Assembly (NCBI GenBank): GCA_021323605.1
Contig: JAJPKS010000317.1
Location: 1 to 37,202, forward strand
Reading direction: 5' to 3'
Source: Bacillota bacterium
Lineage (GTDB): Bacteria > Chloroflexota > Dormibacteria > Dormibacterales > Dormibacteraceae
Length of the DNA stretch: 37,202 nucleotides
Shown here: positions 1 to 9,764 of the stretch, in pieces
Numbering within the stretch: the first letter of the stretch is position 1
Layout: the number at the start of each line of letters is the position of its first letter
Program-made: the position numbers and the translations under genes
The notes under the pieces: generated by a model
The model's database searches: none
What the model was told of the DNA's origin: nothing
Seen by the model: the letters and a program-made list of their open reading frames with translations, nothing else

Positions 1-2727
1 CTGGACCTGAAGAGCACCATCAACGTGATGGTGGACCAGCTGAACGCCTTCGCCTCCGAGGTGACCCGGGTGGCGAGGGAGGTGGGGACCGAGGGCAAGC
101 TCGGGGGCCAGGCCCAGGTGCCGGGGGTGTCGGGGATCTGGAAGGACCTGACCGACAACGTCAACCAGCTGGCCGCCACCCTGACCAACCAGATCCGGGC
201 CATCACCAACGTGGCCACGGCGGTGACCCAGGGCGATCTCACCCGGTCCATCGGCGTGGCCGCCTCCGGGGAGGTCGCCGTCCTCAAGGACAAGATCAAC
301 GAGATGATCCGCAACCTGCGCGAGACCACGCAGCGGAACGCGGAGCAGGACTGGCTGAAGACCAACCTGGCCCGCTTCACCCGCATGCTGCAGGGCCAGC
401 GCGACCTGACCACCGCCTGCGAGCTGGTGCTGTCCGAGCTGGTGCCGCTGGTCGGGGCGCAGCAGGGCGCCTTCTACACGCTCGACGGTGCGGCCCGGGA
501 TCGCTCGCTGCTGAGGCTGCAGGCGACGTACGCGGGCCACGAGACCCGGCCGCGCACCTTCCGCGTGGGCGAGGGGCTGGTCGGCCAGTGCGCGGCCAGC
601 GGGGAGCGGATCCTCATCACGGAGCTGCCTCCGGGCTACGTCACCATCTCCTCCGGGCTCGGCCAGGCGCCGCCGCTCGCCCTCATCGTGTTGCCGATCG
701 CCTTCGAGGACCAGATCCTGGGCGTCCTGGAGCTCGCCTCCCTCCAGCGCTTCAGCCCCATCCACCTCGACTTCCTCGAGCAGCTCACGGAGTCGATCGG
801 CATCGTGCTCCACACCATCGAGGTCAACATGCGCACCCAGGCGCTCCTGGAGCAATCCCAGTCGCTGGCCTACGAGCTCCAGGTGCAGCAGGAGGAGCTG
901 CGCCAGACCAACGAGGAGCTGCAGGAGAAGGCGCGATTGCTGGCCGAGCGCAACACCGAGGTGGAGCGCAAGAACCGCGAGGTGGAGCAGGCCCGGCGCT
1001 CGCTGGAGGAGAAGGCGGAGCAGCTCGCCCTTGCCTCCCAGTACAAGAGCCAGTTCCTGGCCAACATGTCCCACGAGCTGCGGACGCCGCTCAACAGCCT
1101 GCTGATCCTGGCCCAGCAGCTGGTCGAGAATCCGGAGGGCAACCTGAACCCGAAGCAGGTGGAGTTCGCCCGGATCATCCACGCCAGCGGCCAGGACCTG
1201 CTCAACCTGATCACCGACATCCTCGACCTCTCCAAGATCGAGTCCGGCACCGTGGTCCTGGACGTCGGCGAGGAGCGCTTCGACCGCCTGGCCCGGCACC
1301 TGGAACGGAGCTTCCGCCACCTCGCCGACTCCCGGCAGGTGGCCTTCGAGGTCTCGGTCGATCCCGACCTGCCGCCGACGTTCCGGACCGACTCCAAGCG
1401 ACTGCAGCAGGTGCTGAGAAACCTGCTCTCCAACGCCTTCAAGTTCACCGAGCGGGGCCGGGTGGAGCTGCGGATCCGTCTGGCCGGGAGCGGCTGGGAC
1501 GAGGCGGCCGGCAGCCTGGGGCGGGCTCGGCGGGTGGTGGCCTTCGACGTCGTCGACACCGGGATCGGCATCCCCGCGGAGAAGCAGCAGACCATCTTCG
1601 AGGCCTTCCAGCAGGCCGACGGCACCACCAGCCGGAAGTACGGTGGGACCGGCCTCGGCCTCTCGATCAGCCGTGAGCTGGTGCACGTCCTCGGCGGCCA
1701 GATCGAGGTGCGCAGCGCGGTGGGCGTGGGGAGCACCTTCACCGTCTACCTCCCGCTGGAGGACGTTTCCGGGACCGAGCCGGCCGGCCAGGGCCATGCT
1801 CCCGAGACAGCCCTCCCGGCCGACGGTGAGGAGGGCGGGGGGACGGCCCTCGGCCGCGCCGCCGTCCCCGACGATCGCGACCGGCTCGCCCCCGGCGATG
1901 CCGTGGTCCTGGTCGTCGACGACGATCCCGGCTCCTGCTGCCTCCTGCTCGACCTGGTCCACGAGAACGGGCTCAAGGGCGTGGTGGCGACCAGGGGCCA
2001 GGACGTGCTGCCGCTCGCCCGCGCCTATCGTCCGGCGGCGGTGACGCTCGAGGTCGAGCTCCGGGACGGGAGCGGGTGGGAGGTCCTGGACGCGTTGCGC
2101 TCGGACCCTCTCCTGGAGCCGGTTCCGGTCGCGGTGGTGACGGGGCTGGATCGGGCATGGGAACGCGTCCGCGATCGGGAGGCGATCCGTTTCGTGGCCA
2201 AGCCGGTCACCAGGGAGGCGCTCCAGCCGCTGTTCGCCGAGCTGCGGCGGGGTGAGGACGGGCCGTGGCCGGATGCCCCGGCGCCCTCCTCCGGTCCCAC
2301 CGAGGACGCCGCCTGGACCGAGGTGCAGACGCATCCGGACCCGGCCCTGACCGGCCGGACGGTGCTGGTGGCGGACGACGACGTGCGCAACGTGTTCGCC
2401 CTGACCGCCATGCTGGAGCGGTACGGCCTGCGGGTGATCCCGGCCGAGGGGGGACAGCAGGCGGTGGCGGCGCTCGAGGCGGCGGAACAGGTCGACCTGG
2501 CGCTGCTCGACGTCATGATGCCCGACGTCGACGGGTACGAGACCATCCGCCGGATCCGGCGCGATCCCCGCTTCGCCCACCTGCCCATCGTCGCCCTCAC
2601 CGCCAAGGCCATGAAGGGCGACCGCGAGCGCTGCCTCGAGGCGGGGGCGTCCGACTACGTGGCCAAGCCGGTCGAGCCGTCGGCGCTCCTGGCCATCCTG
2701 CGCTCCCGGCTGCAGCCCACGCCGTGA
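1..2727 (+). CDS. Hybrid sensor histidine kinase, 5'-truncated (HAMP repeats - GAF - HisKA/HATPase - two REC domains)
   Basis: Frame open from base 1 (LDLKSTINVMVDQLNAFASEVTRVAREVGTEGKLGGQA, HAMP-array signature); GAF region; H-box SQFLANMSHELRTPLN; G-boxes DTGIGIP and GGTGLGLSIS; C-terminal REC 'VLVADDD...LALLDVMMPDVDG...AKPV'. Ends TGA at 2727. Confidence 0.95.
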   Translation: MDLKSTINVMVDQLNAFASEVTRVAREVGTEGKLGGQAQVPGVSGIWKDLTDNVNQLAATLTNQIRAITNVATAVTQGDLTRSIGVAASGEVAVLKDKINEMIRNLRETTQRNAEQDWLKTNLARFTRMLQGQRDLTTACELVLSELVPLVGAQQGAFYTLDGAARDRSLLRLQATYAGHETRPRTFRVGEGLVGQCAASGERILITELPPGYVTISSGLGQAPPLALIVLPIAFEDQILGVLELASLQRFSPIHLDFLEQLTESIGIVLHTIEVNMRTQALLEQSQSLAYELQVQQEELRQTNEELQEKARLLAERNTEVERKNREVEQARRSLEEKAEQLALASQYKSQFLANMSHELRTPLNSLLILAQQLVENPEGNLNPKQVEFARIIHASGQDLLNLITDILDLSKIESGTVVLDVGEERFDRLARHLERSFRHLADSRQVAFEVSVDPDLPPTFRTDSKRLQQVLRNLLSNAFKFTERGRVELRIRLAGSGWDEAAGSLGRARRVVAFDVVDTGIGIPAEKQQTIFEAFQQADGTTSRKYGGTGLGLSISRELVHVLGGQIEVRSAVGVGSTFTVYLPLEDVSGTEPAGQGHAPETALPADGEEGGGTALGRAAVPDDRDRLAPGDAVVLVVDDDPGSCCLLLDLVHENGLKGVVATRGQDVLPLARAYRPAAVTLEVELRDGSGWEVLDALRSDPLLEPVPVAVVTGLDRAWERVRDREAIRFVAKPVTREALQPLFAELRRGEDGPWPDAPAPSSGPTEDAAWTEVQTHPDPALTGRTVLVADDDVRNVFALTAMLERYGLRVIPAEGGQQAVAALEAAEQVDLALLDVMMPDVDGYETIRRIRRDPRFAHLPIVALTAKAMKGDRERCLEAGASDYVAKPVEPSALLAILRSRLQPTP

Positions 2728-3905
2728 ACGAGCGCCAGCGGCCGGTCAGCATCCTGCTCGTCGACGACGAGCCCGCCAACCTGGCCGCGCTGGAGGTGGT
2801 GCTGGCGCCGCTCGGGCAGCGGCTGGTGACGGCCGGCTCCGGACGCGAGGCGCTGCGCCACCTGCTCCGCGAGGACTTCGCGGTGATCGTGCTGGACGTT
2901 CGCATGCCGGACATGGACGGCTTCGAGACGGCCGAGCTGATCCGCTCCCGGCCGGCCTCGCGGATCACGCCGATCATCTTCGTCACCGCCTTCCCCGAGG
3001 CCGAGCACGACCTGGAGCGGGCCTACCGGATCGGGGCGGTGGACGTCCTCTTCAAGCCCTTCGTGCCCGAGTCCCTGCGCTCCAAGGTCAGCGTGCTGGT
3101 CGACCTGCACCAGAAGCAGCGCTCGATCGCCGAGCTGCTGGCCAAGGCCCAGGAGTCCAACCGGGCCAAGTCCGAGTTCCTCAACCTGGCCGCGCACGAG
3201 CTGCGCACGCCCCTGGCGGTGATCGTCGGCTACCTCTCGATGCTGGCCGACGGCACCTTCGGCGAGGTCTCGCCCGAGCTGCGGCAGGCGTTCGAGATCC
3301 TGACCGAGAAGAGCGAGGAGCTGAACCGGATCGTCGACGACCTGCTCACCGCCTCCCGGTTGGAGAGCGGGGTGCTGCCCCGGCGTCTGGTCGAGTGCGA
3401 CCTCCGCGAGATCGCCCGGCGGGCGGTGCGGACCGCGCGCCCGCAGGCCGAGCTGCTCTCGGCCGAGCTCCATCTGGACGTGCCCGAGCAGCCGGTGATG
3501 GTCAGGGCCGACCCCACCTACCTGGCCCGGATCGTCGACAACCTGGTCACCAACGCGCTGGCCTACTCCCAGGGCCAGCCCTGGGTGCGGATCACGGTGC
3601 GTGGCGGTGAGGAGGCGGTGCTGACCGTCGAGGACCACGGCATCGGCATCCCCAGGGAGATGCGCGAGCAGGTGTTCGAGCGCTTCGTCCGCCTGCCCTC
3701 GGCCGAACTCTCGCCGCAGCCGGGCACCGGGCTCGGCCTGTACATCAGCCGGGAGCTGGCCCGCCGGCAGGGCGGTGACCTCCAGGTGGTGGACTCGGAG
3801 CCGGGCCGGGGCTCGACCCTGGCGCTGCGCCTGCCCGCGGCCGCCGATCCCGCGAACGGTCGCCAGCACCGCCGGCCGCCCTGGTTCGCCGGCGGGCGCG
3901 GCTGA
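2724..3905 (+). CDS. Response regulator-histidine kinase (REC - HisKA - HATPase)
   Basis: GTG at 2724 overlaps the previous stop (GTGA). REC 'ILLVDDEPANLAALE...VIVLDVRMPDMDGFE'; H-box 'LNLAAHELRTPLAVIVGYL'; 'GTGLGLYISRELARRQGG'. Confidence 0.93.
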   Translation: MNERQRPVSILLVDDEPANLAALEVVLAPLGQRLVTAGSGREALRHLLREDFAVIVLDVRMPDMDGFETAELIRSRPASRITPIIFVTAFPEAEHDLERAYRIGAVDVLFKPFVPESLRSKVSVLVDLHQKQRSIAELLAKAQESNRAKSEFLNLAAHELRTPLAVIVGYLSMLADGTFGEVSPELRQAFEILTEKSEELNRIVDDLLTASRLESGVLPRRLVECDLREIARRAVRTARPQAELLSAELHLDVPEQPVMVRADPTYLARIVDNLVTNALAYSQGQPWVRITVRGGEEAVLTVEDHGIGIPREMREQVFERFVRLPSAELSPQPGTGLGLYISRELARRQGGDLQVVDSEPGRGSTLALRLPAAADPANGRQHRRPPWFAGGRG

Positions 3906-3954
3906 CCCGGCCCCACCGTCCGGGCCGGGGCCGCGGACCGGCGCCCGGCCGGTC
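3906..3954. terminator. Two tandem hairpins in a convergent gap, possible bidirectional terminator without a T-tract
   Basis: CCCGGCCC(3906-3913)-8 nt-GGGCCGGG(3922-3929), then GACCGG(3936-3941)-7 nt-CCGGTC(3949-3954), between the convergent stops at 3905 and 3953. Confidence 0.45.
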
Positions 3955-4834
3955 AGGACGCCGGCCGCCAGAGCTCGTCGCGCGCCGCCCCTTCGCTGCC
4001 CAACTCGACCGCCTCGCGCAGGGCGTCGGCGAGCCAGGTCCGGTCGACCGGCAGCGCCGAGCGGACCTGCACCTGGCAGAGCAGCCGACCCTCCTCTCCC
4101 GCCGTCAGGTGCTTGGGGGTGATGGTGAGCTGCCGTTGCTCGCCCAGACGTTGCTGCAGCGCCTGGTGGATGGGGCGGAGCGGCGTCCCCCGGGGCAGCT
4201 CCAGCTCCACCTCGGCCTGGAGGGGGGCCTCACCCGTGACCACGGCAGAGGTCACGACGGTGCTGTTGGGAAGCCTCAGGGTCTCGCCGCTGGCCGTCAC
4301 CAGGGTGGTGTAGAGGGCGCCCAGGTCGACCACCGTGCCCTCGTACTCGACGTTGCCCAGGGCGGCGCCGCGCAGCCGCAGGGGCGAGCCCACGCGGTAG
4401 GGACGGCCCACCATCAACACCAGCCCGGCGAAGAAGTTGCCCAGGGAGGCCTGGGAGGCGGTGGCCACCACCACGCCCACCACCGCCCCCCCGAGCAGGA
4501 GCCCGGAGAGGTTCACCCCGACCGTGGACGCGATCCACAGGACGAGCAGGATGGAGAGGATCCAGGTGCTGAGGTTGCGCAGCACGACCCCGGCCTGCCG
4601 GTCCAGGCCGCGCGTGATCGCGGTCACGCTCTCCCTGACGGCCTGGGCGCCCACCAGCGCCGCCGCCCCGACGATGCCGAGGCGCAGTGCCTCCTGGTAT
4701 CGCGCCGGCACCAGCGCCACCAGGTCGTGCTGGAGGGCGAGGAGGACGAGCAGGACCAGGACGGCCAGGCCGGCCCGAAGGAGGTGATGGCCTCGCCTGC
4801 TCGCCCCGCCGTCCACGGGCGGGAACGACGTCAT
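3953..4834 (-). CDS. MscS-family mechanosensitive ion channel
   Basis: MTSFPPVDGG... start at 4834; several TM helices, then 'GGAVVGVVVATASQASLGNFFAGLVLMVGRPYRVGSPLRL...GNVEYEGTVVDLGALYTTL' matching the MscS pore/beta-domain pattern. Confidence 0.88.
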   Translation of the reverse strand: MTSFPPVDGGASRRGHHLLRAGLAVLVLLVLLALQHDLVALVPARYQEALRLGIVGAAALVGAQAVRESVTAITRGLDRQAGVVLRNLSTWILSILLVLWIASTVGVNLSGLLLGGAVVGVVVATASQASLGNFFAGLVLMVGRPYRVGSPLRLRGAALGNVEYEGTVVDLGALYTTLVTASGETLRLPNSTVVTSAVVTGEAPLQAEVELELPRGTPLRPIHQALQQRLGEQRQLTITPKHLTAGEEGRLLCQVQVRSALPVDRTWLADALREAVELGSEGAARDELWRPAS

Positions 4835-4973
4835 CCCGATCCTGCGATCCGGCGCCTCGACCTCGGCGCCGCCCGCGAGATCGCGTCGGGCACGGGATCG
4901 TGGTCCTGCCGCACGGCCCCTTACTCTAGCCGACCCCGACCCCGTCCCGTCCCGGCGCGGGCCATGCCAGGCT

Positions 4974-5708
4974 ATGGAGGTCATGGCGGGCGAGTCGGGC
5001 CCAGGGTGGTGGCCGGTGTCCGTCTCGGCGCTGATCGAGCTGCAACGGGAGCTGGCGGCGGCCCCCGGCGTGCCCTGGCGGCCGGAAGGCCGGCCGCCGG
5101 CGGTGGCGGGGGTGTTCGTCGTCGGCCCGCGGGGCGTGGGCGGGACCGGCCGTGCCGGGGACCCCGGCTGGGCCGCGGCCGCCGTCCTGGCCGGCCCGCG
5201 CCTGCTGGCCACGGTCGCGGTGCGCGGCCGCCTCGGCGCCCCCTATGCACCCGGGTTGCTCGCCCTGCGGGAAGGGCCGTTGCTGGAGCGGGCACTGCGC
5301 GCTCTGCCCCGGGCCCCGGAGGTGGTACTGGTGGACGCGACCGGCCGTGACCATCCCCGGAGGGCCGGGCTGGCCCTCCACCTGGGGGCGGCGGTGGGGC
5401 TGCCCTCGGTCGGGGTGACCGATCGGCCGCTGGTGGCCACCGCCCCCGATCCCGGCCCGGAGGCCGGGGCCGCGACCGAGCTGCGCCTGGACGGGGAGCT
5501 GGTCGGCTACCGGCTTCGTGCCCGTGCCGGAGCCCGACCGATCGTGGTGCACGCGGGCTGGCGGGTCTCGCCCCAGGTCGCGCTGGAGGTGGTGCGCGAC
5601 CTGGTCCGGGGCGCGCGCACCCCGGAGCCGCTGCGGCAGGCCCGGCACCTGGCCCGCACCCTCCGGGCGCGAGAGGGCGGCGGAGACGGCGATGGTCCGG
5701 GGCCGTGA
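4974..5708 (+). CDS. Endonuclease V-like protein with substituted catalytic residues
   Basis: IELQREL, VAGVFVVG, PYAPGLLALREGP, VVLVDATGRDHPRRAGLALHLGAAVGLPSVGVTDRPLV match the endonuclease V family layout. Confidence 0.82.
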   Translation: MEVMAGESGPGWWPVSVSALIELQRELAAAPGVPWRPEGRPPAVAGVFVVGPRGVGGTGRAGDPGWAAAAVLAGPRLLATVAVRGRLGAPYAPGLLALREGPLLERALRALPRAPEVVLVDATGRDHPRRAGLALHLGAAVGLPSVGVTDRPLVATAPDPGPEAGAATELRLDGELVGYRLRARAGARPIVVHAGWRVSPQVALEVVRDLVRGARTPEPLRQARHLARTLRAREGGGDGDGPGP

Positions 5709-5863
5709 CCGTCGTCTCGTTGACAGCCACCACCGGGAGGCTGGAACATCCCCACCGCGGCGGCGATCGCCCGGTCCGACCATCGGGCGGCGCCGGGAAG
5801 GGGGAAGGGGTGGAGCGAACGGACGAGGGGCCCGTGGGCCCGAGTGACGACGGGGAGGATGCC

Positions 5864-6619
5864 ATGGCAGATCGGAGCGAACGCCGGGTCGCGCTGGTCA
5901 CGGGAGGGGGGACCGGGTTGGGCCGGGCGATCTCCCTGTGCCTGGCCGAGGCGGGCATGGACGTGGCCGTGAACTACTCCCGCTCGGCCGCGGAGGCCGC
6001 CGAGACCGTCGAGGCGGCGTGCGCCCTGGGAGCGCGGGCGGAGGCCTACCGGGCGGACGTGGCCAGGGAGGATCAGGTGGCGGCGATGATCGAGGGGGTG
6101 GTGGGGGCGTTCGGCCGCCTCGACGTCCTGGTCTCCAACGCCGGGGCGACCACCTTCTGTCCCTTCGAAGACCTGGAGGCGGTCTCGGAGGCCGACTGGG
6201 ACGCGATCCTGGGGGTGAACGTGAAGGGGACCTGGTTCTGCGCTCGCCATGCCGCGCCCCATCTGCGGGCCCGAGGCGCCGGACACCTGATCACGATCTC
6301 GTCCACGGCGGGCCTGATCACGTTCGGCTCGAGCATCCCCTACTGCGTCTCCAAGGCCGCGCTCATCCACCTCACCCGGTGCCTGGCCCGGGCCCTGGCG
6401 CCGGAGGTCCAGGTCAACTCCGTGGCCCCCGGCTACCTGGACACGCGCTGGGGTCGCCGGTTCGGGGAGGAGGGGATGCGCGGTTTCGTCGCCCGCAGCG
6501 CGCTGAGGCGCGTCCCGACCGTGGAGGACGTGGCCCGGCAGGTCCTCACCCTGGTCACTGGGACCTCCTCGACCGGACAGGTGTACGTCGTCGACGCGGG
6601 CCTCACCCTCGCCCTCTGA
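5864..6619 (+). CDS. SDR-family oxidoreductase (FabG-like)
   Basis: MADRSERRVALVTGGGTGLGRAISL (TGxxxGxG), SNAG motif, Ser..Tyr-Lys ('STAGLITFGSSIPYCVSKAAL'); GGGGAGG upstream of the ATG. Confidence 0.92.
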   Translation: MADRSERRVALVTGGGTGLGRAISLCLAEAGMDVAVNYSRSAAEAAETVEAACALGARAEAYRADVAREDQVAAMIEGVVGAFGRLDVLVSNAGATTFCPFEDLEAVSEADWDAILGVNVKGTWFCARHAAPHLRARGAGHLITISSTAGLITFGSSIPYCVSKAALIHLTRCLARALAPEVQVNSVAPGYLDTRWGRRFGEEGMRGFVARSALRRVPTVEDVARQVLTLVTGTSSTGQVYVVDAGLTLAL

Positions 6620-6628
6620 GGGAGGCGG

Positions 6629-7081
6629 TCAGTCGAGACTCTCGATCTCCTGCCAGCGCGTGATCGCGAGCAGGAAGGTCAGGACCACGGCCACGTGCGC
6701 GGCCGTGCACCAGGCGCAGAGCGCCCCGAGCTGGACGATCTCGACGTAGACGAGGTAGAGGACCGTGGCCAGGCCCGCCAGCCCCCAGCCCAGGTGGGCC
6801 CGGGCCAGCGGCCGCGAGGAGGGCCGACGGAGCTGGGCCAGGGCCAGGGCGGTGCTGACGGCGAACCACAGGATCCCGGCCGCCGAGGTCGGCACCGGGC
6901 TCCCCAAGATGACGGCGTAAGAGCTGGTCAGCACGCGCTCGCAGTTCACCAGGCCGCTGGCGCTGCAGACCAGGGCCGCCGCCGACGCGTGCACGAACGT
7001 GAGGTACACGGCGATGCCGCCCCCCACCACGCCCAGCGCGGCCAGCAAGCCCGGCTGGAGGCGATCCCGTCGGCTCAGCAC
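6629..7081 (-). CDS. Vitamin K epoxide reductase (VKOR) family membrane protein
   Basis: TM protein with paired cysteines 'CSASGLVNCERVLTSSYAVILGSPVP' and 'LGALCAWCTAAHV'. Confidence 0.92.
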   Translation of the reverse strand: MLSRRDRLQPGLLAALGVVGGGIAVYLTFVHASAAALVCSASGLVNCERVLTSSYAVILGSPVPTSAAGILWFAVSTALALAQLRRPSSRPLARAHLGWGLAGLATVLYLVYVEIVQLGALCAWCTAAHVAVVLTFLLAITRWQEIESLD

Positions 7082-7088
7082 GGCGGCG

Positions 7089-8015
7089 TCATTGACCTCC
7101 CAGCTTCGCCTCGAGGGAGCTGATGGCGGGCGAGGAGCACACGCTGGCCGGCTGCTGGCCGCTCGCTTTGCAGATGGCGGCCGTCAGCAGGTTGGCGGAG
7201 CCGAGGATGGCCTTCGCCTGTCTCGAATTCGGATCCTGCAACGACTGGGCGATCTCCGACCAGCTCATGCCGTGGATGACGTCCGGCTGGTAGGTGGCGC
7301 CGGACATCACGTAGCGGTTCCCGAAGTCGATGAAGGGGATGCTGCCGCTGCTGCTGGTGTAGGGCGGCCCGTCGTACTGGTTGACCAGCGCCTGCTCGGC
7401 GGGGGTGAGGGGGTCGAGGGGCTGGTACTGGCCGTCCGATCCCTTCACGTTGGTCGTGGTCTCCACGGCCACGAAGTCGACGTACTGGCTCTGGTACGTC
7501 GCTCCGTGGAAGGTGAAGGTGGGCGTGCTCGGGTAGACGTCGTCGGCGGCCGAGGTCATGCTCCGGATGCCGCTGAAGGAGCCGAAGCGGGAGAGGGCGA
7601 TGATCATGGCCCAGCGCTCGGCCGCGCAGTACGGGCAGTACTCGGCGCCGACGTAGAGGACCTCGGGCTTCCCGGTGGGACCGACCAGGGGCTGGGGGTT
7701 GCCGACCACCGGCTGGATGGTGCTGCTCGCCGTCCCCGCCCCCACCTGGTCCAGCTGCGAGGCCGGGATGCCGGTGATGCTCTCGACCACCTGCTGAGTG
7801 GCGGCCGGGCCGGGCAGCGTCGGCGCCTGGGCCGGCGTGGTGGCCGAGCGGACCAGGAAGAAGACCCCCACCGCCACCGCGATCACGACCACGGTGGCCA
7901 CGACCGGCAGCCAGGGACTCCTGCGGCCCGTCCGCGGTCGCGCCCGCGCACCCGCCATCGTCCGCGCCGCGCCGGCCGCCCCGGCCCTGGGCTCAGGCCT
8001 CCGCTTGGTAGCCAT
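7089..8015 (-). CDS. Membrane-anchored thioredoxin-like / DUF929-like protein with CPYC motif
   Basis: N-terminal TM '[21 protein letters not shown]', then '[32 protein letters not shown]' and '[19 protein letters not shown]'. Confidence 0.85.
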   Translation of the reverse strand: MATKRRPEPRAGAAGAARTMAGARARPRTGRRSPWLPVVATVVVIAVAVGVFFLVRSATTPAQAPTLPGPAATQQVVESITGIPASQLDQVGAGTASSTIQPVVGNPQPLVGPTGKPEVLYVGAEYCPYCAAERWAMIIALSRFGSFSGIRSMTSAADDVYPSTPTFTFHGATYQSQYVDFVAVETTTNVKGSDGQYQPLDPLTPAEQALVNQYDGPPYTSSSGSIPFIDFGNRYVMSGATYQPDVIHGMSWSEIAQSLQDPNSRQAKAILGSANLLTAAICKASGQQPASVCSSPAISSLEAKLGGQ

Positions 8016-8850
8016 CGCGTACCTCCATGGGGTTGGGCGTGTCGGTCGGAAGCTGCGGCCGGCGGCCCGACCGCAGCCAGTACCAGGTGACCGGCACCAG
8101 GGCGATCGCCAGCGCGATCGACGAGAGCTGGGCCTGCTTCAGGCCCAGGGCCGTGATCGAGTTGTCGCGCAGGAAGAAGATGCCGAACTGGGAGACGGCG
8201 TACAGGGCCAGGTAGATGAGGAGCAGCGCGCCCGCCCGCGGGCGAAGACGCCGGCGAACGACGAGCAGGATGCCGAGGATGCAGAGACCGATCAGCAGCT
8301 CGTAGAGGGCCGCCGGCTGGTAGGCCACCCCCAGCTGGGGGGCCATGGAGTTCGGGTTCGTGTACGCGAAGGCCCAGGGGAGGTTCGAGGGGGGGCCCAG
8401 GATCTCGCCGTTGAAGATGTTCCCGATCCGCCCGATGGGCTGCCCGGCGGCGGCGAAGAACGCGGCCGCGTCGGCCACGACCCAGAAGTCCATGCCCTTC
8501 CAGCGTGTGTAGAGGAAGATGAAGATGGGGACCGTCCAGATGGCCCCGAAGTAGGCCATGCCGCCCTCCCAGGTGGCGAGCAGGTGCTGGGGGTGGGTCA
8601 GATAGTAGCCGGCCCCGCTCTGGAAGTCGTAGTAGAGCCGGGCGGAGATCAGGCCCAGCACGATGCACCAGAAGGCCAGGTTGGCGTAATCCTGCTCGCG
8701 GAGGCCACGAGCCCGGAGGTGGCGCCCCGCCAGCCACAGGCCGACCAGGAAGGCCACCGCGTAGCAGACGCCATACCAGCGGATGGTGAGCGGCCCCAGC
8801 CGGACGAGGATGGGGCTGAAGGGGAAGGTGATCACCAGGAAGGGAGGCAT
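7993..8850 (-). CDS. lgt: Prolipoprotein diacylglyceryl transferase
   Basis: [37 protein letters not shown]...; signature '[26 protein letters not shown]'. Overlaps the downstream CPYC gene by 23 nt. Confidence 0.95.
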   Translation of the reverse strand: MPPFLVITFPFSPILVRLGPLTIRWYGVCYAVAFLVGLWLAGRHLRARGLREQDYANLAFWCIVLGLISARLYYDFQSGAGYYLTHPQHLLATWEGGMAYFGAIWTVPIFIFLYTRWKGMDFWVVADAAAFFAAAGQPIGRIGNIFNGEILGPPSNLPWAFAYTNPNSMAPQLGVAYQPAALYELLIGLCILGILLVVRRRLRPRAGALLLIYLALYAVSQFGIFFLRDNSITALGLKQAQLSSIALAIALVPVTWYWLRSGRRPQLPTDTPNPMEVRDGYQAEA

Positions 8851-9071
8851 CGTCGTCCTCGTGGGGGAGATGGGCGGCCTGTGGGGTCCGCGCCGACGAG
8901 GGGGAGGTTCGCCCCTCGAGGCCCGCCGGCGGCCACGAGGGCCCCGGCAGCGCCCCGCGTGCGGTCCGACGCCCGGGCCCGGGCGGATCGCGGCCGGCTG
9001 CGCATGCCAGAGGCATGCTACCGCGGCGCGCCCACGCCGGGTGGCGCGCCGGCGTGCCCCCCGACGCCAGG

Positions 9072-9722
9072 TCACGCTCGGCGGTCGCCGCTCCCCAGCA
9101 GCCGCTCCGCCAGCCGGGCCACCTCCTCCATCAGCCGGTCCCGTCCCGCCCCCTCGGGCTGCGCCTGGAGGTGCCGGTCCAGGACCCCGTGCACCCCGTG
9201 CACCAGAAAGGCGGCCGCCGACCCGGGCTCCGGCAGGTCCGGGACCCCGGCCGCCCGCGCCTCCCGGATCGAGCGCTCGACCAGCTCCTCGAGCCTGCCC
9301 AGGGCGGCGACGGGTCGACCGGAGCGTGCCGGGGGGTGGAGCAGGCCGACGTGCAGGCCCGGCTGGCCCAGGACGAGATCCGCCACCAGCTCCACCAGCG
9401 CCCGGACCCGGGCCGGCCAGTCCTCGGGCTCCGGCCCCCCGCTCGCCGCCGACAGGAGCTCGTCCATCCAGCGCTCGCGCACGGACTCCAGCAGCTGGGC
9501 GCGCGAGCTGAAGTACAGGTAGAACGTCCCCTTGGCCACCCCCGCCCGGCCGGTGATCGCCTCCACACTTGTCCCCTCGGGGCCGCGTTCCGCCAACAGC
9601 TCGCGGGTGGCCTCGAGCAGCCTGAGCCGTCGCTCCTCCGGGGCCCTGGTCCGCGACGGGCGTCGTGCCCCTGCGGTCACGGGACGTCCCGGCCGGCGAG
9701 GACGGCGCACGACATGCATCAA
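9072..9722 (-). CDS. TetR/AcrR-family transcriptional regulator
   Basis: N-terminal HTH 'LLEATRELLAERGPEGTSVEAITGRAGVAKGTFYLYFSSRAQLLESV'. Confidence 0.93.
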   Translation of the reverse strand: MMHVVRRPRRPGRPVTAGARRPSRTRAPEERRLRLLEATRELLAERGPEGTSVEAITGRAGVAKGTFYLYFSSRAQLLESVRERWMDELLSAASGGPEPEDWPARVRALVELVADLVLGQPGLHVGLLHPPARSGRPVAALGRLEELVERSIREARAAGVPDLPEPGSAAAFLVHGVHGVLDRHLQAQPEGAGRDRLMEEVARLAERLLGSGDRRA

Positions 9723-9764
9723 TTATCCGGGCGGCCGCCGGCCGCCCCGGTCGCGCTGGCAGAG

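Noticed and set aside
588-1676. 362-aa plus ORF and 870-1742 minus ORF inside the hybrid kinase
   Set aside because: Overlap a kinase with unambiguous motifs; shadow ORFs.
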